DNA of 64,000 nucleotides from Lineus longissimus (Eukaryota; Nemertea; Pilidiophora; Heteronemertea; Lineidae). The position numbers and the translations under genes are program-made. The stretch is from positions 11,900,501-11,964,500 of the forward strand of contig NC_088320.1 of the NCBI RefSeq assembly GCF_910592395.1, given 5' to 3'. Each line of letters begins with the position of its first letter. Within the stretch, counting starts at the first letter, position 1. The notes beneath the pieces are model-generated. The model was not told the origin of the DNA, did no database searches, and saw only the letters and a program-made list of their open reading frames with translations. Below are positions 47,979-59,596 of this stretch, one piece after another.

Positions 47979-48658
47979 TGGGGTCCAGTTTCCACTTTTG
48001 CCCTTTTTGACCCTCCCTGGGGGTCCCACGGCTCGTTAAGGGGGCCAAAAACTATGCAATGTTAAAGTACCCCCATAGACCTTCATTTTGATACCCATGT
48101 TGACATGTTTCGATGACATCAACTTTTTGACCCCTACTTTGGGACCATTAGGCCCTATTAAGGGTCTCATTTCTGACTTAATGTGCAACTTGACGCGGGA
48201 GAAAAATTGATTTTTTAAATCAGCACCCCCATATTACCCAAAAACGACTGTTTTCAATTTTCACACTAATTTGTCAAACGGAACTTCACATTTTTCACAC
48301 TCGTCCCATGGCCTAACAGGGGCGACACGTAACGGCCAACTAGACGGGTCAGAGGTCAAACACACTAAGTCACCCCCAGATTCTGGATTTTGTCGCACCC
48401 CAAGTGACAATCCTCGTGATGAGTGACGTCACCGCATAGAATTTGATTGATGGCGCCCGTGTTTGAGCTCTTCAAGTTTGGTACGGTTTTTCGAATTTAA
48501 TATCGTTTATCCCCCTATTTCTTGATGTTGTATTTAAATTAAAACATGTGGGATTGTGCTGGGTTTGGAAGCATTGGTTAATTCTGGTGTAGGATCCAGA
48601 CGTTAATACTTTTGGGTGATGGGTTCCATTGGGTGTTTGATCCCAGTATAGGGTATGC
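47979..48658. other. Non-coding interval after the repeat breakpoint
   Basis: Unique in the window. CCCC-rich text with repeated TTTTTGACCC-like phrases; no gene recognised. Confidence 0.55.
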
Positions 48659-49740
48659 ATGTCGGATTGCTTGTGCATAAGTGTATATATTGGCTTGGTT
48701 GGGACATCCTTCCCTCTCGGTTCAAATGTCCAGCTTCCAAAGTTTATCAAACATCACCGTTCGATAATTAGTCTTGATAATCATCCGAAAACTGGTAAAT
48801 CCTTTTCAGATAACCTTTGCTTTTTCCAGGCTTTTGGTATCTCGCGACATCGTGCAGCACACGGCAAAAGGCCCGAAGATAAGAAGAAGCCGTTTACCAA
48901 AGAGGCAAAGGTACTTTTACAAACATGGATAGATTTCTCTGGTCGTCGACACGAACAAATTAATCAATACGGGGGCATTGACATTATGGACATTCCTAAA
49001 GCCGAGGAAGGTTTTCAAACGGCTATTAATATGTACTCGATGACTCAGGACAATGACCTACAGACTGACGACAACGATGACCAATTGGAGGGTGTGGTTG
49101 GGGATAACGGGATCGAGGGGATGGTGTAGCTACGGAGCAGGGGGTTGTTGAGGCTATGGAGCATGGGTTCAATAGCAGGGGCCAGATGCCAGTGTCATCA
49201 TAATATAAAAATCGTCGTAGAAATTAGGCCGATATCCTAGCGTATTGGATTTGAATGTTTTTCGCGATCACGTCAGTTTGATAACCGACTTGGGCAATTA
49301 TTCAAAACGTTTGAGATGTCGCAATTGCGACAAGATGTTTACGTGTATACATAACTTATTGAGGCATCAGGGGACGTGGAGTAATGCTACCAAGTTGAAA
49401 TTACCAGGGAAATGGAAGATTTGAGGAGCTCGATCACATCGGAATCACCGATGAGAATCGTTTTTACCCGTTTTTTTACAACATTTGATTTCGAGTCCAC
49501 GTTGATTCCGTGTGATCGACCATTAACGGAAGCAGATAGAGGCATCGGCGAAAACCAGCTGGACTACGAAACATAAACCCATCAGCGTTTGTATATGTTC
49601 CAATTAAACGTGCGAGGTTTTACAGATGCGTGCTGCTTCGTTAATGTTCATGTACAAGAGTTGGTGAAATCGATGGTGGGTCACCTGCAAAACATCTCTA
49701 AGGAGTCCAACTTATCTTGCTGGGTACCCATGGCTGGGTG
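48659..49740 (+). pseudogene. Relic of Polinton/virus-type family B DNA polymerase N-terminal region
   Basis: An open frame at 48659-49129 contains an SDNLCFFQAF motif, like the OTU-type Cys box, then about 60 residues later a GIDIMDIPKAEEGF motif. About 110 bp on (about 49240-49425) a second open frame reads a DHVSLITDLGNYSK-like motif and then a C-x2-C ... H zinc finger (CRNCDKMF, LLRHQGTW, with Trp where a Cys is expected). A further shifted frame (about 49478-49700) has TFDFES, which fits the D-x-E Exo I motif of family B polymerases, and then GFTDACCFVNV. The order matches large proteins with DNA_pol_B_2 homology that I recall from invertebrate mobile elements. Stops and shifts between the blocks make it dead, and the polymerase palm is absent. 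Confidence 0.5.
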
Positions 49741-50397
49741 TTGAACAGTTTGGAGCAGCGTCAGCTGCCCCGAGGGCGATCTCAGAATCGGCCAAAATGA
49801 CTCTGAAAAGAAAGATTTCGATCTAGAAGTCACCATGCACAAGACTGTCGTCGCTCTCGGCTGTGAGCTGATCGAGGGACTATTGTTCGGAGTTTCCTAT
49901 CCTCGGCTTCAACAGTTCAAGATACGATTCAAATCTCGTCAAAGCTACTCTTCTGCGAGTCTTGGACGACGAACTTCGTGATACCAAGCTCTAGTGAACT
50001 CACACAACTGTTTGACATGGGGGAGCCCCCCAAACCCCCGTCCTTCTGACATATTTAGCCAGTACATTGGGGGATGAGTCCCCCAAACCCCCTCCCCGTT
50101 CTCTGAAAGTGACAGGTTTTAGTCAGTACATTGGGGGACCCCCCCCCCCCCCCATTGGACTCTAAAAATAGAATTCCTTGGATACGTTCAACAATAAGGC
50201 CCAATAAAGAAATAGTCCCCGCCCCGGTAGCTGTCTCATATCTGCTGACAGAAGCAGCTCTTTGTGGTGAAATAATAATTGAATGCATGTCATGACACCC
50301 AGGATGGTTGGAATGAATTTCCAAATCAGTCCGTCAAATCTCTATGCAATGAAAATTGAAATGTCACAACTGTCTCCACCGACGTTGTCCTGTATGT
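49741..50397. other. Decayed sequence after the polymerase relic
   Basis: A plus-strand frame is open at about 49755-49970 with no recognised domain. Around 49990-50160 are CCCCCAAACCCCC-type repeats and a poly-C tract, resembling 16460-16690 and 39260-39480. A 40-bp segment starting GGTTGGAATGAATTTCC at about 50304 recurs at about 50583. Confidence 0.5.
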
Positions 50398-51365
50398 CCT
50401 AGCAGACGATTTTTAAATAAATGATGTGATTGATATACTTGTAGATTGGAATGAATTATTTCTTCAATGATATGAAAGTTGAAAACCCTCTGACATGTCT
50501 GAGTACAAAAATGCAGAGGCAAGACACATCATGCATGTCATGACACCCAGGAGCTTTTTCTCATTTCTGAAACAGTTGCATGGTTGGAATGAATTTCCAA
50601 GTCAGTCCGTCAAATCTCTATCCAAATGGAACTTTAAGACCACTCTATATTTGTGCAGTAGTGTTAAAACTGACTTTTTTGAAGTAAAGTACGTAAATCG
50701 AGAAGAAGAGCACGTTTTCTTTGTCTAAGAATTATTCAGGACGAAATGTATAATATTTGGGGTTTTTCGTGATTGTCCGGCCCAATTGGCAATATTGCTA
50801 TTTGGGATGGTGAACAGAGCTAGCAAATTACATGGGACCCATATGGGTGCCAAATGGGCAATCTGGGTTGCCAATATGGGCCCCATCTAAACAAACCATA
50901 TGGGGCCCAGATGGGAAACATGGGGCCCACTTCAACCATGTTGGGCCCATATGTGTTTTGCACCGTGGACGCCCATGTGGGTACCATCTGGGCAAAGTGG
51001 GGTAACTGGGTATGACGTGGGGGTTGCATGGGCAAGCACCACCTTAAACCCCTGTAAATCCCAGTAAGTGCCCACCTGGTCTGATGTGTTCTACACTTCT
51101 TTGAATAGTCTATGTCATCCCCAGACACGTTGTCTCAAAAAGGGATTGCATGGGGACACTGAGTTGAGTTCATTGAGAATGGAAAAACGAAACAAAATGT
51201 ATGATAAAAAAATGAAAATATTTATTTGATTTCTATAATGAATTGCAGTTGATACTGAGTATCAACAATGTCAAAGCACCAATGTCATTGAATAAACCTG
51301 AGATTTTGTCCTGCATTTCCATGTTTTGGCAAGTCACTGTTCATCACTATGGTTATATAATATTC

Positions 51366-51571
51366 TTAATTGTCACTATCAGTATTTTGTGGCTCTGGCA
51401 GGGCAGGGTCATTTCCACCTGGCAATTGTTGTTCATTGACGACTTCAACTCCTCTCGCCGCACGTTTTCCTCCTAGTCCTCGATCACGCGCATTCGTGAA
51501 CCATGTTGACATTTTCTCTGCGATGGCCTTGTCTGTTGACTGCTTTTGATAGGCATGTTTGCGAACACTTC
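51366..51571 (-). CDS. Terminal exon of element gene, duplicate A
   Basis: On the minus strand a strong acceptor (TTTGGTTTCAG) is followed by about 68 codons to a TAA at 51366-51368. The peptide is basic in its first half (SVRKHAYQKQSTDKAIAEKM, then STWFTNARDRG), followed by KRAARGVEVV and an acidic tail ending NTDSDN. The acceptor makes the upstream 15 codons intronic. The family is not recognised. Confidence 0.5.
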
Positions 51572-51988
51572 CTGAAACCAAAGACGTATAGTGTAACAGT
51601 ATTATGTACATCACAATAGTTTTCTGACAAGGCTACGAGTACCACTACACAGGTCTACAATACATGATCATGATAAAACAGCAAAACAGGTAGGCAAGAC
51701 ACACTGCACAGTGTATTTTCACGTACATAAATGTACACAGTTAAATGTACAGTGTAGCATGTACAGTTACAGTACACTAGCAGCCTACAACGAACGGGAT
51801 ATCACAACAAAAACATCAAAGAATCTGCAGGATTGTATTGAAAGAATGTATATAAAGCACACAAACATCAAGATTGGTGCTTTAGTAGACAAGGTCACAA
51901 CTAACCTGGCAAACAAAAACCTGAGATTTTGTCCTGCATTTCCATGTTTTGGCAAGTCACTGTTCATCACTATGGTTATATAATATTC

Positions 51989-52194
51989 TTAATTGTCACT
52001 ATCAGTGTTTTGTGGCTCTGGCATGGCAGGGTCATTTCCACCTGGCAATTGTTGTTCATTGACGACTTCAACTCCTCTCGCCGCACGTTTTCCTCCTAGT
52101 CCTCGATCACGCGCATTCGTGAACCATGTTGACATTTTCTCTGCGATGGCCTTGTCTGTTGACTGCTTCTGATAGGCATGTTTGCGAACACTTC
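51989..52194 (-). CDS. Terminal exon of element gene, duplicate B
   Basis: It is identical in length to duplicate A, with one Leu to Met change (PALPEP to PAMPEP) and the same TTTCAG acceptor. On the minus strand this copy is upstream, so a transcript would meet it first. Its TAA would end the protein before duplicate A. Confidence 0.5.
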
Positions 52195-53343
52195 CTGAAA
52201 CCAAAGACGTATAGTGTAACAGTATTATGTACATCACAATAGTTTTCTGACAAGGCTATGAGTACCACTACACAGGTCTACAATACATGATCATGATAAA
52301 ACAGCAAAACAGGTAGGCAAGACACACTGCACAGTATATTTTCACGTACATAAATGTACACATTTAAATGTACAGTAACAGTGTAGCATGTACAGTTACA
52401 GTACACTAGGATAGGAGCCTACAACGAACGGAATATCACAACAAAAACATCAAAGAATCTGCAGGATTGTATTGAAAGAATGTATATAAAGCACACAAAC
52501 ATCAAGATTGGTGCTTTAGACAAGGTCACAACTAACCTGGCAAACAAAAAACTATTCTAATCAATGAAATTATGGGAAAGTTTCTCTGCTTTTTGAGTAC
52601 TGGCGTGAAGAACAAAATCAAATATGGCGGCTGACAATGGCGTGCAAGGAGGCGACAATACTCGTCCCCATCAGCTCTTTCAGCTCCATTGGAGACGCAC
52701 GATGCACTCGGAGGCCAATGGGGACGATTTTGATTTGCTTTGGCGCCAAACAAATTTTGTAAAATGCCAGCTTTACTCATAAATTTTATAAAACATATTT
52801 CATTATCATAATCTTGAATGGGCCTCATGTAAACCCTTTATTTTTAAAACATATAATTGGAAATTCTCGGATGTGGGATTGATATGGGGTTCATATGGGA
52901 TACATTGGGCTTACAATTCTCAATAGGTCCCCATATCAACCATCGCAAACCCACATGGGGCCCATAACTCAAAACCCATATGGGCTTTCCCATATGGGCC
53001 CCACATGGTGAAATCCCATGTGAGATAAACCATCTTGGTCCCACATGGGTTACATGTGGGCCAGATGGGACCCTACTTGCCCAGGTAAAACCCATGTGGT
53101 TCCCATATGTTTTGCTAGCTGGGGAGCTAGGAGCAAATGCGACGCTTAGGATGCCCGATTTAACATCCTGCAGAATAAGGGGAATCGGGCGTTTCCAGTG
53201 ATATACGACACAAAAGGATTGTCCTCATGCATTCACTTTGGAAACGCATTTTAAAATAGATGTTACGTCCTGTTAATGGGACACATCATCATCGCGTACA
53301 TTTGGGAAAAACTCCCTAACGAGACCCTAGCAGACGATTTTTA

Positions 53344-53620
53344 GCTCAGCTGACAAAGTCAGCGGAGCTAGTCAAATAGCTATTCGATTGGTGTCCGTCC
53401 TTCCTTCCATCCATCCTGCCATCCTTCCATCTAGCCATCTGTAGACAAAGTTGGGCATTTTGTAATCATACAACCGAGGCACTTCAAATCTAGTCTTGCT
53501 TATAAACACCGCAGAAAATGTTGCTTACGGAAAAAAAATTGGGCGATTCGCCTCAAATTCAGCTCCCCAGGGGGCAAAATGCGTAAATGAAAAAACAATT
53601 TTTTGACGCTCTATTCCAGC
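53344..53620. mobile_element. Fragment of dispersed repeat starting AGCTCAGCTGAC
   Basis: Text beginning AGCTCAGCTGACAAAG and then GCGGAGCTA, followed by a CCTTCCTTCCATCCATCC run, is a type of repeat head I recall from several marine invertebrate genomes. The other end of such an element seems to appear at 63945-63981. Confidence 0.4.
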
Positions 53621-55028
53621 AGATAAAAGCTTGAAATAAAGTTGAAAAGGTCTTCATGATACAGAAGTTTTGATATAAAATAGATTAGTGTCGATTTATA
53701 TCACCAGTTGGCGGTAGTGAGCAAAACTGTTGTTTGACCCCGGATGACCCCGCTTTAAATTTCCCGCCGAGGTTACCTGGAGTACTATCATCAAGAAAAT
53801 GGCGGTGACCTTTTTATTTCTACCGGAGCGATGATTTTGTAAGTGACAAATTTTCTTTTTTAAGCCTTTACGGAAACGTATTTTGGTACGAAACTTCACA
53901 CGTTTGTAGAAAAGATCAACGAGAATGTGTTCAAATGCCCTCATAACGATGAGTTCAACAGAATTTGGTCAAAACAACCTTCGAATGGAGTCAACTTTCT
54001 TTGCGAAATTGAAGCGACGACCTCATTATTTATCGTAATTTATGCAGATCTGAGTCCAGCTGATGGGTGATGTTCTGATTTGTGTTCAAACTATTTAATT
54101 GGAAACTTCGGAAATTAGTTCTATTAGTGCTACTATTCTGCAGGAGTATATTATAGCCATTGATGTTGACAGCTAAAAGCACGAAAACTTTGTTCAGGTT
54201 TCTCGTCCAATCACGTGACCTCTCCAACACTCGATAATGCACTCTTTTCGTCCTCGTTTTAGGCCAATCTTCGGCCTGAACATGAAATCTAATAAGCGCA
54301 GTACTTAAATCAGATGTTTCTCTCGCCTTGAAAACATTCCTGGGTAAAATCCGTTGAGATTAGCCGAGTTAATCCACTTTTTCCGTGCCTAAAATCTCTG
54401 CCGCTGAATTCTATAAATAGAAACTATTTTAATAGTACTGCCGCGATGTTAAAACATCGCGGCAGTGTGGTTCCCATTTTCACACCATGTCAGGAACTTT
54501 TACGGAGAGAAAGGGCGTGCGGTAAGAAGAATGGCCAAAATGACGTCACGTTTTCCTGGCAATGTCTCAAGCAGACAACGTTAGAACTAGAAAAACGAAT
54601 ATGTTAATTTGCAAAATTAAAAGCAGATTTCACCACTAACCAGCCAAATCGGAATACGACGGCACAAAATGTTCTCGCTTTCCTCCTGCTAAAAAACCTT
54701 GTTCCCGCACTCCTATTTTAATTTATGCCAAGGAATATGATATGATCTGTTTTCACTTTTTTGTAATTAAATGGTATTCATATAATGAGATCAATAGTAG
54801 TGTCCGTGTCAGATCCCATCATTCAATTCATTGGATGTATAAATAATTATTTATACCTCCATGATCCCATCGTTCAACTAGTCTGCTCTCCCCAGGTGCC
54901 TCACACGGACCTTCACGTCCCCATACTCAAGACCAACTTACAGTATCGCCCTCAAAACAACCCTGGAGTCATGAATTCACAGGTGCTCCTGTGAAATCTC
55001 AGTTCTAGTTTATTTATCAAACTTTATC
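53621..55028. other. Non-coding interval with a perfect palindrome
   Basis: No gene recognised. ATGGCGGTGACC at 53799 is in a plausible start context but runs to a stop after about ten codons. It contains the palindrome listed separately. Confidence 0.5.
54437..54466. repeat. Perfect 30-bp palindrome
   Basis: ACTGCCGCGATGTT then AA then AACATCGCGGCAGT: 14-nt arms without mismatch and a 2-nt centre. Confidence 0.9.
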
Positions 55029-55199
55029 GGGTCTGTGAAGTTGGCTCCCAGTTCCCAGTTCCCAGTTCCCAGTACGCAGTTCCTTATTCGTACCCAAACA
55101 TGGGTACGAATAAGGAACTAGGAAATGGGCTAAGCATTTCCCAGTTCCCAATTCAAATTTCTTTCAAATATTAACACTCCAAAGTTCGATAACTCAACT

Positions 55200-55956
55200 T
55201 GGTGGTTTTAACCCTTTCCTACCGAGCTCCCGATTCAACTATCAGTGACTTTAACCCTTTCTGACACATTTCCCAGTTCAAAATGCCAGCTCCTTATTCG
55301 TTTTAACTCATTTTAACCCTCTACATCTCCATTTCCCTATTCAAATGCTGGCTCCCGATTCAGCTACAAGTCACTTTAACCCTTTCTGACTCCATTTCAT
55401 TCATTTGCAAGTCTCTTTAAGCCATTCTGACTCCATTTCCCAGTTCAAAATGCCAGTTCCTTATTCGTCTTAACTCATTTTAACCCTCTATAAGTCCATT
55501 TCCCTATTCAAATGCTGGCTCCCGATTCAGCTACAAGTCACGTTAACCCTTTCTGACTCCATTTCATTCATTTGCAAGTCACTTTAACCCTTTCTGACTC
55601 CATTTCCCAGTTCAAAATGACAGTTCCTTATTCATCTTAACCCATTTTAACCCTCTATAAGTCCATTTCCCGATTCAAATACTGGTTCCCAATTCAGCTA
55701 CAAGTCACTTTAACCCTTTCTGACTCCATTTCATTCATTTGCAAGCCTCTTTAACCCTTTCTGACTCCATTTCCCAGTTCAAAATGCCCAGTTCCTTATT
55801 CGTCTTAACTCATTTCAACCCTCTATAACTCCATTTCCCTATTGAAATGCTGGCTCCCGATTCAGCTGCAAGTCACGTTAACCCTTTCTGACTCCATTTC
55901 ATTCATTTGCAAGTCACTTTAACCCTCTCTGACTCCATTTCCCAGTTCAAAATGTC
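55200..55956. repeat. 167-bp tandem repeat forming the left arm
   Basis: The phrase TCCCAGTTCAAAATG recurs at 55271, 55438, 55605, 55772 and 55940, a period of 167-168 bp. Units contain CCCTTTCTGACTCCATTTC, a short ATTCATTTGCAAGTC variant and CCTTATTCGTCTTAACTC. Inverted units build the right arm. Confidence 0.92.
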
Positions 55957-56018
55957 ATGGATCGAGTTTGTTTACAATATGCAGTGCCATCTTGGAAAAA
56001 CCGTGACGTCACCGCCAG
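55957..56018. repeat. GTGACGTCACGG repeat at the foldback centre (reversed)
   Basis: Reverse complement of the family seen at 11264 and 33174, lying exactly where the arms switch orientation. A second copy in direct orientation is at 56960-57027. Confidence 0.65.
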
Positions 56019-57027
56019 GGTTAAAGTGACTTGTAGCTGAATCGGGAGCCATCATTTGAATAGGGAAATGGAGTTATAGAGGGTTAAAATGAGTTAAGAC
56101 GAATAAGGAACTGGCATTTTGAACTAGGAAATGGAGTCAGAAAGGGTTAAAGTGACTTGCAAATGAATGAAATGGAGTCAGAAAGGGTTAACGTGACTTG
56201 CAGCTGAATCGGGAGCCAGCATTTGAATAGGGAAATGGAGTTATAGAGGGTTAAAATGAGTTAAGACGAATAAGGAACTGTCATTTTGAACTGGGAAATG
56301 GAGTCAGAAAGGGTTAAAGTGACTTGTAGCTGAATCGGGAGCCAGCATTTGAATGGGGAAGTGGAGTTATAGAGGGTTAAAATGCGTTAAGACGAATAAG
56401 TAGCTGGCATTTTGAACTGGGGAATGGGCTTAGAAAGTGTTGTAAACAATCATCAACGTTTGCACAGAAAAATGCCATCAAAGTCATCCTTTAGCTAACT
56501 TTGCAATGCTGGCCCAGACCTACTATTCAAGATGGCAGCCGAAATAAAATACACAAAACTTGGTTCACGCCAAGTTGATTCTAATCAATACATATAATCC
56601 TAATTACTACAGCAAAACTGAGGGCATAGATCTACATGGGTGAATTCAGACCTATTATGTAATCTTCGCACGTTCCGAAAGCTGTCTGGGGTGAGGAACT
56701 GGGCTGTTTATTGGGATAGCATTTAATACTTATAGAGGTGTAAAATGACGAATAAGCAACTGACATTTTGAACTGGGAAATGGAGTCAGAAAGGGTTAAA
56801 GTGATTTGCAAATGAATGAAATGGAGTCAGAAAGGGTTAAAGTGACTTGTAGCTGAATTGGGAGCCAGTATTTGAGGGTTAAAATGAGTTAAGACAAATA
56901 AGGAGCTCGCATTTTGAACCGGGAAATGGAGTCAAAAAGGGTTAAAGTGACTTGCAAATCGAGGACGATACCGCGGTGACGTCACGGCTTTTCCAAGATG
57001 GCACTGCATATTGTAAACAAACTCGAT

Positions 57028-57470
57028 GAGACAAGACCACTAATGAATATTCATAGGTTGGAGGGTCGAGGCCTATCAATTAGACGAGTGCATGTTTTTT
57101 ACTCTCAAGTACATATTTGGAGAGGTATTGAAAAAATATTTGCTGTGGCAAGTCTACAGATATAAAGAAATTATTTGATGAAAAAATTAATTTCGAATTT
57201 TGCTAATTGGGTAATAGGGGGCGTGTTTTGAGTTTTTTCTGCCAGTTGGCTGAAAACAGTGGAAATATCAAAGTCTGTCTAATTTGTCGATTATAAAAAA
57301 ATTTCCGTTGTCAATCACCAATTTCCATCGCACCAGTTACTCGCAAGACTAACCCGTATATCATATCCGAATTTCAGTTTCACTACTTGACGCGTTCTTT
57401 GATGCGTCGCGGTCAAACATTGACAATTTAACTGCTAAAAGGCATAAAAAATCAATTGTGGTCTTGTCTC
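57028..57470. mobile_element. 443-bp TIR element with CGAT target duplication
   Basis: Ends GAGACAAGACCAC ... GTGGTCTTGTCTC, with CGAT at 57024-57027 and 57471-57474. It splits a GTGACGTCACGG repeat whose unsplit form elsewhere reads CTCGATCCACGG, so the empty site is known from paralogues. No coding capacity. Confidence 0.85.
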
Positions 57471-58070
57471 CGATCCACGGCATTTTGAACTGGGAAATGG
57501 AGTCAGAAAGGGTTAAAGAGACTTGCAAATGAATGAAATGAAGTCAGAAAGGGTTAACGTGACTTGCAGCTGAATCGGGAGCCAGCATTTGAATAGGGAA
57601 ATGGACTTATAGAGGGTTAAAATGAGTTAAGTGTCAGTCCATGATACCACCATGCAGGATCATGCAAATGGTGGCAAGGTGGGGGGTCAACAGATCTAGT
57701 TGTAATTTCTACCACAGACCTGTCCTAGGGTACTATGAAGGCTGGTGGATTGGTTTCGAAAATAACCCCACAGTTTTGGGGTACGGCTGTTAACCATTTC
57801 CTACTCATTTTCCTTTTAAAAAAACATGCATTATCCCTCAAAATAGGCTAAGTCTTTTGTCAATTTTCGTGCATCAAACAGAATTATCACTAAACACCGC
57901 CTATTGAAATTGAAAGTACATGATCTGAGCTACCTTTTCATGCCTTTTGTTTTGCCCCAGGTACATTTTAATGACAGGTAAAGTACGTCCCAAAAACAAT
58001 GCAATCTCAAATTTCAGTAAAAAGGCAATTTTAACTCTCCTTTAGCTCCAACACTGCAGTTTTTTAGGTG

Positions 58071-59596
58071 ATGCCACTTCCAGGTAAGGAAGTCAGAATG
58101 CTGTTTTTTAATTTGCAAAAGAAAAAAATCCGGCCGCCCTTACGGTTTTCCGGTGAGGGGGTCGAGTCGCGCCCTTCTCACTGGTGCCCATTTTTTGCCC
58201 ATTCCCTCAGAAAACTGACGAAATACACATGCTTTCCAAATAAAATTACATTTTTAGATGTTAGTGAACCCCCCTCTCCCTTGCCCCTCCCACACACTCC
58301 CTCAAACAACCTAGAGGCCTTTATTACCCCTGTGGAGGCTTAGCAGTCTTGGCGGAAACGATCACCAGCAACGACAACAACAACAACAGTTACAGTTACA
58401 ATGCATTGTGTACATGCACGTGTACATTGTGTGATAGTCAATTGAAAATGGAACCTGAAAAATCACAGTTGAAATGTGGATTTGCTGTCATATCCAAGGA
58501 TATCGAGTGTGGTACTGACGCTTCATACCCCAATGACAAGAGTGTGATCCCCTTGAAACAATGTAAGAAGGACGTGCACTCCCATTTGATGCGTTGGATG
58601 TCCTCCAGGAAAGCCAGTCAAGTCAAAAGTGAATGGGAGCTCATAGCACTTTGTGATGGCGTGTTTGATATGAGTTCTCCAGTTCTGGACACCACAATAT
58701 GCCCGAACCACCGATACAAGTTGAGTTTATCATGGAATCAGCAAAGGAGATGCCAGCACCCACTTCATCAACCCTCTAAAACAAGTCGAAAGCCCAGAAA
58801 AGATGGTGGTTCAGTTCATCGAGTGATGTCTCGGGAAATATACATCAAGTGGGGAGTTTTTGTCCCAGTTGGCTCAGGTAAGGGATCAGTCTCAAAATCA
58901 CTGAAGTAGAAAAGAAGCAGTAGGCCTGTAATGATACCCACTCTGACTAAACCTAACTTTGGTGCAAAACCAACTGAGTGATAACGATTTACCACTTCAC
59001 TTGTGTTCTTCCTAGAAAGTTGATTGGAGCCTTGGCTTGGTGATCAGGAAGTCCCAGTTATGATTCCCTGCCAGTGCCACTGGAGGTGATGCTTCACTGC
59101 CGTACAAAATCAGCATGGCCGGTCGCATTATCAAAACAAGTCTATCATCATCATCATGTCCTCACACTATTATATTGCACATCATATTATCATTACCCCC
59201 ATAATCTGGTGCCTTTTCAGCTCTGTGTAAAGGATGTGAGGCTAAACATCGAGTATCTGTGTCAAATGTAGAACGAGAAGTAGAACCAGCACCCATGGAT
59301 ACAGAGGTGAGTTGAATGAAAAAAAAGGGGAGAAGATTCGGGGCAAGCCAAAGTGAATATTGGTTAATTCTGCCTGCAGCGACTGACTTGCATGTAAGAA
59401 GGTCACTGATGAGAGAGGAGGGACTAAGCTGAAAACCTTGATGCCATTCTGGCTCCCATCTCCTTGGCAATGAGGGATTCTAAGCCAAACCTGATTCTCC
59501 ATCAATATCTTTTTTCAGTCCGCTGTTGCCTCTTCCTCTGTTCAACCAGCCGACGCCTTAGAAAACCCAGCAGACGGGACAGAAGGGCAAATTTGA
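58071..59596 (+). CDS. Spliced gene for a predicted 235-aa Cys/His-rich protein inside the TTAA transposon
   Basis: Proposed exons are 58071-58083, 58347-58877, 59221-59306 and 59519-59596. Donors are CCAG|GTAAGG, TCAG|GTAAGG and AGAG|GTGAGT. The last two acceptors are CTTTTCAG and TTTTTTCAG, and the first is the weaker CTTAGCAG. All junction phases agree and the stop is TGA at 59594-59596. The tiny first exon is the least certain; an alternative start is the ATG at 58448. Paired Cys/His motifs suggest zinc binding: CTLC, an ALCDG Cys, ICPNHR, CQHPLH, and VPVGSALCKGC followed by AKH, the last created only by splicing exon 2 to 3. I recall similar C-P-x-HR ... VPVGS-x-x-C-x2-C domains in unnamed invertebrate multi-copy proteins, but no family name. 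The C-terminus is acidic and disordered. It may be a transposon accessory protein or a captured host gene. Confidence 0.65.

Larger units (their letters stand above)
51301..52546. repeat. Two-copy tandem duplication, 623-bp unit
   Basis: 51301-51923 and 51924-52546 are nearly identical, including exon, acceptor and 5' flank. The second copy has a few small indels in the TGTACAGT-rich part. Confidence 0.88.
50818..53120. mobile_element. 2.3-kb element with AGCTAGCAAA ends and CCCATATGGG subterminal repeats
   Basis: Inverted 10-bp ends AGCTAGCAAA ... TTTGCTAGCT border blocks of about 300 bp (50818-51130 and 52850-53120). These are saturated with variants of CCCATATGGG, GGGCCCA and CACATGGG, many of them palindromic. 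The interior holds a minus-strand terminal exon present twice. This organisation fits a DNA transposon, but I cannot assign a superfamily and see no clear target duplication. An 18-bp direct repeat starting CCTAGCAGACGATTTTTA lies outside it (50398-50415 and 53326-53343). Confidence 0.6.

Noticed and set aside
58068-58343. 91-codon frame 58068-58343 as a separate gene
   Set aside because: It runs through a consensus GTAAGG donor after four codons and becomes proline-rich low complexity; it is better read as a small exon plus intron.
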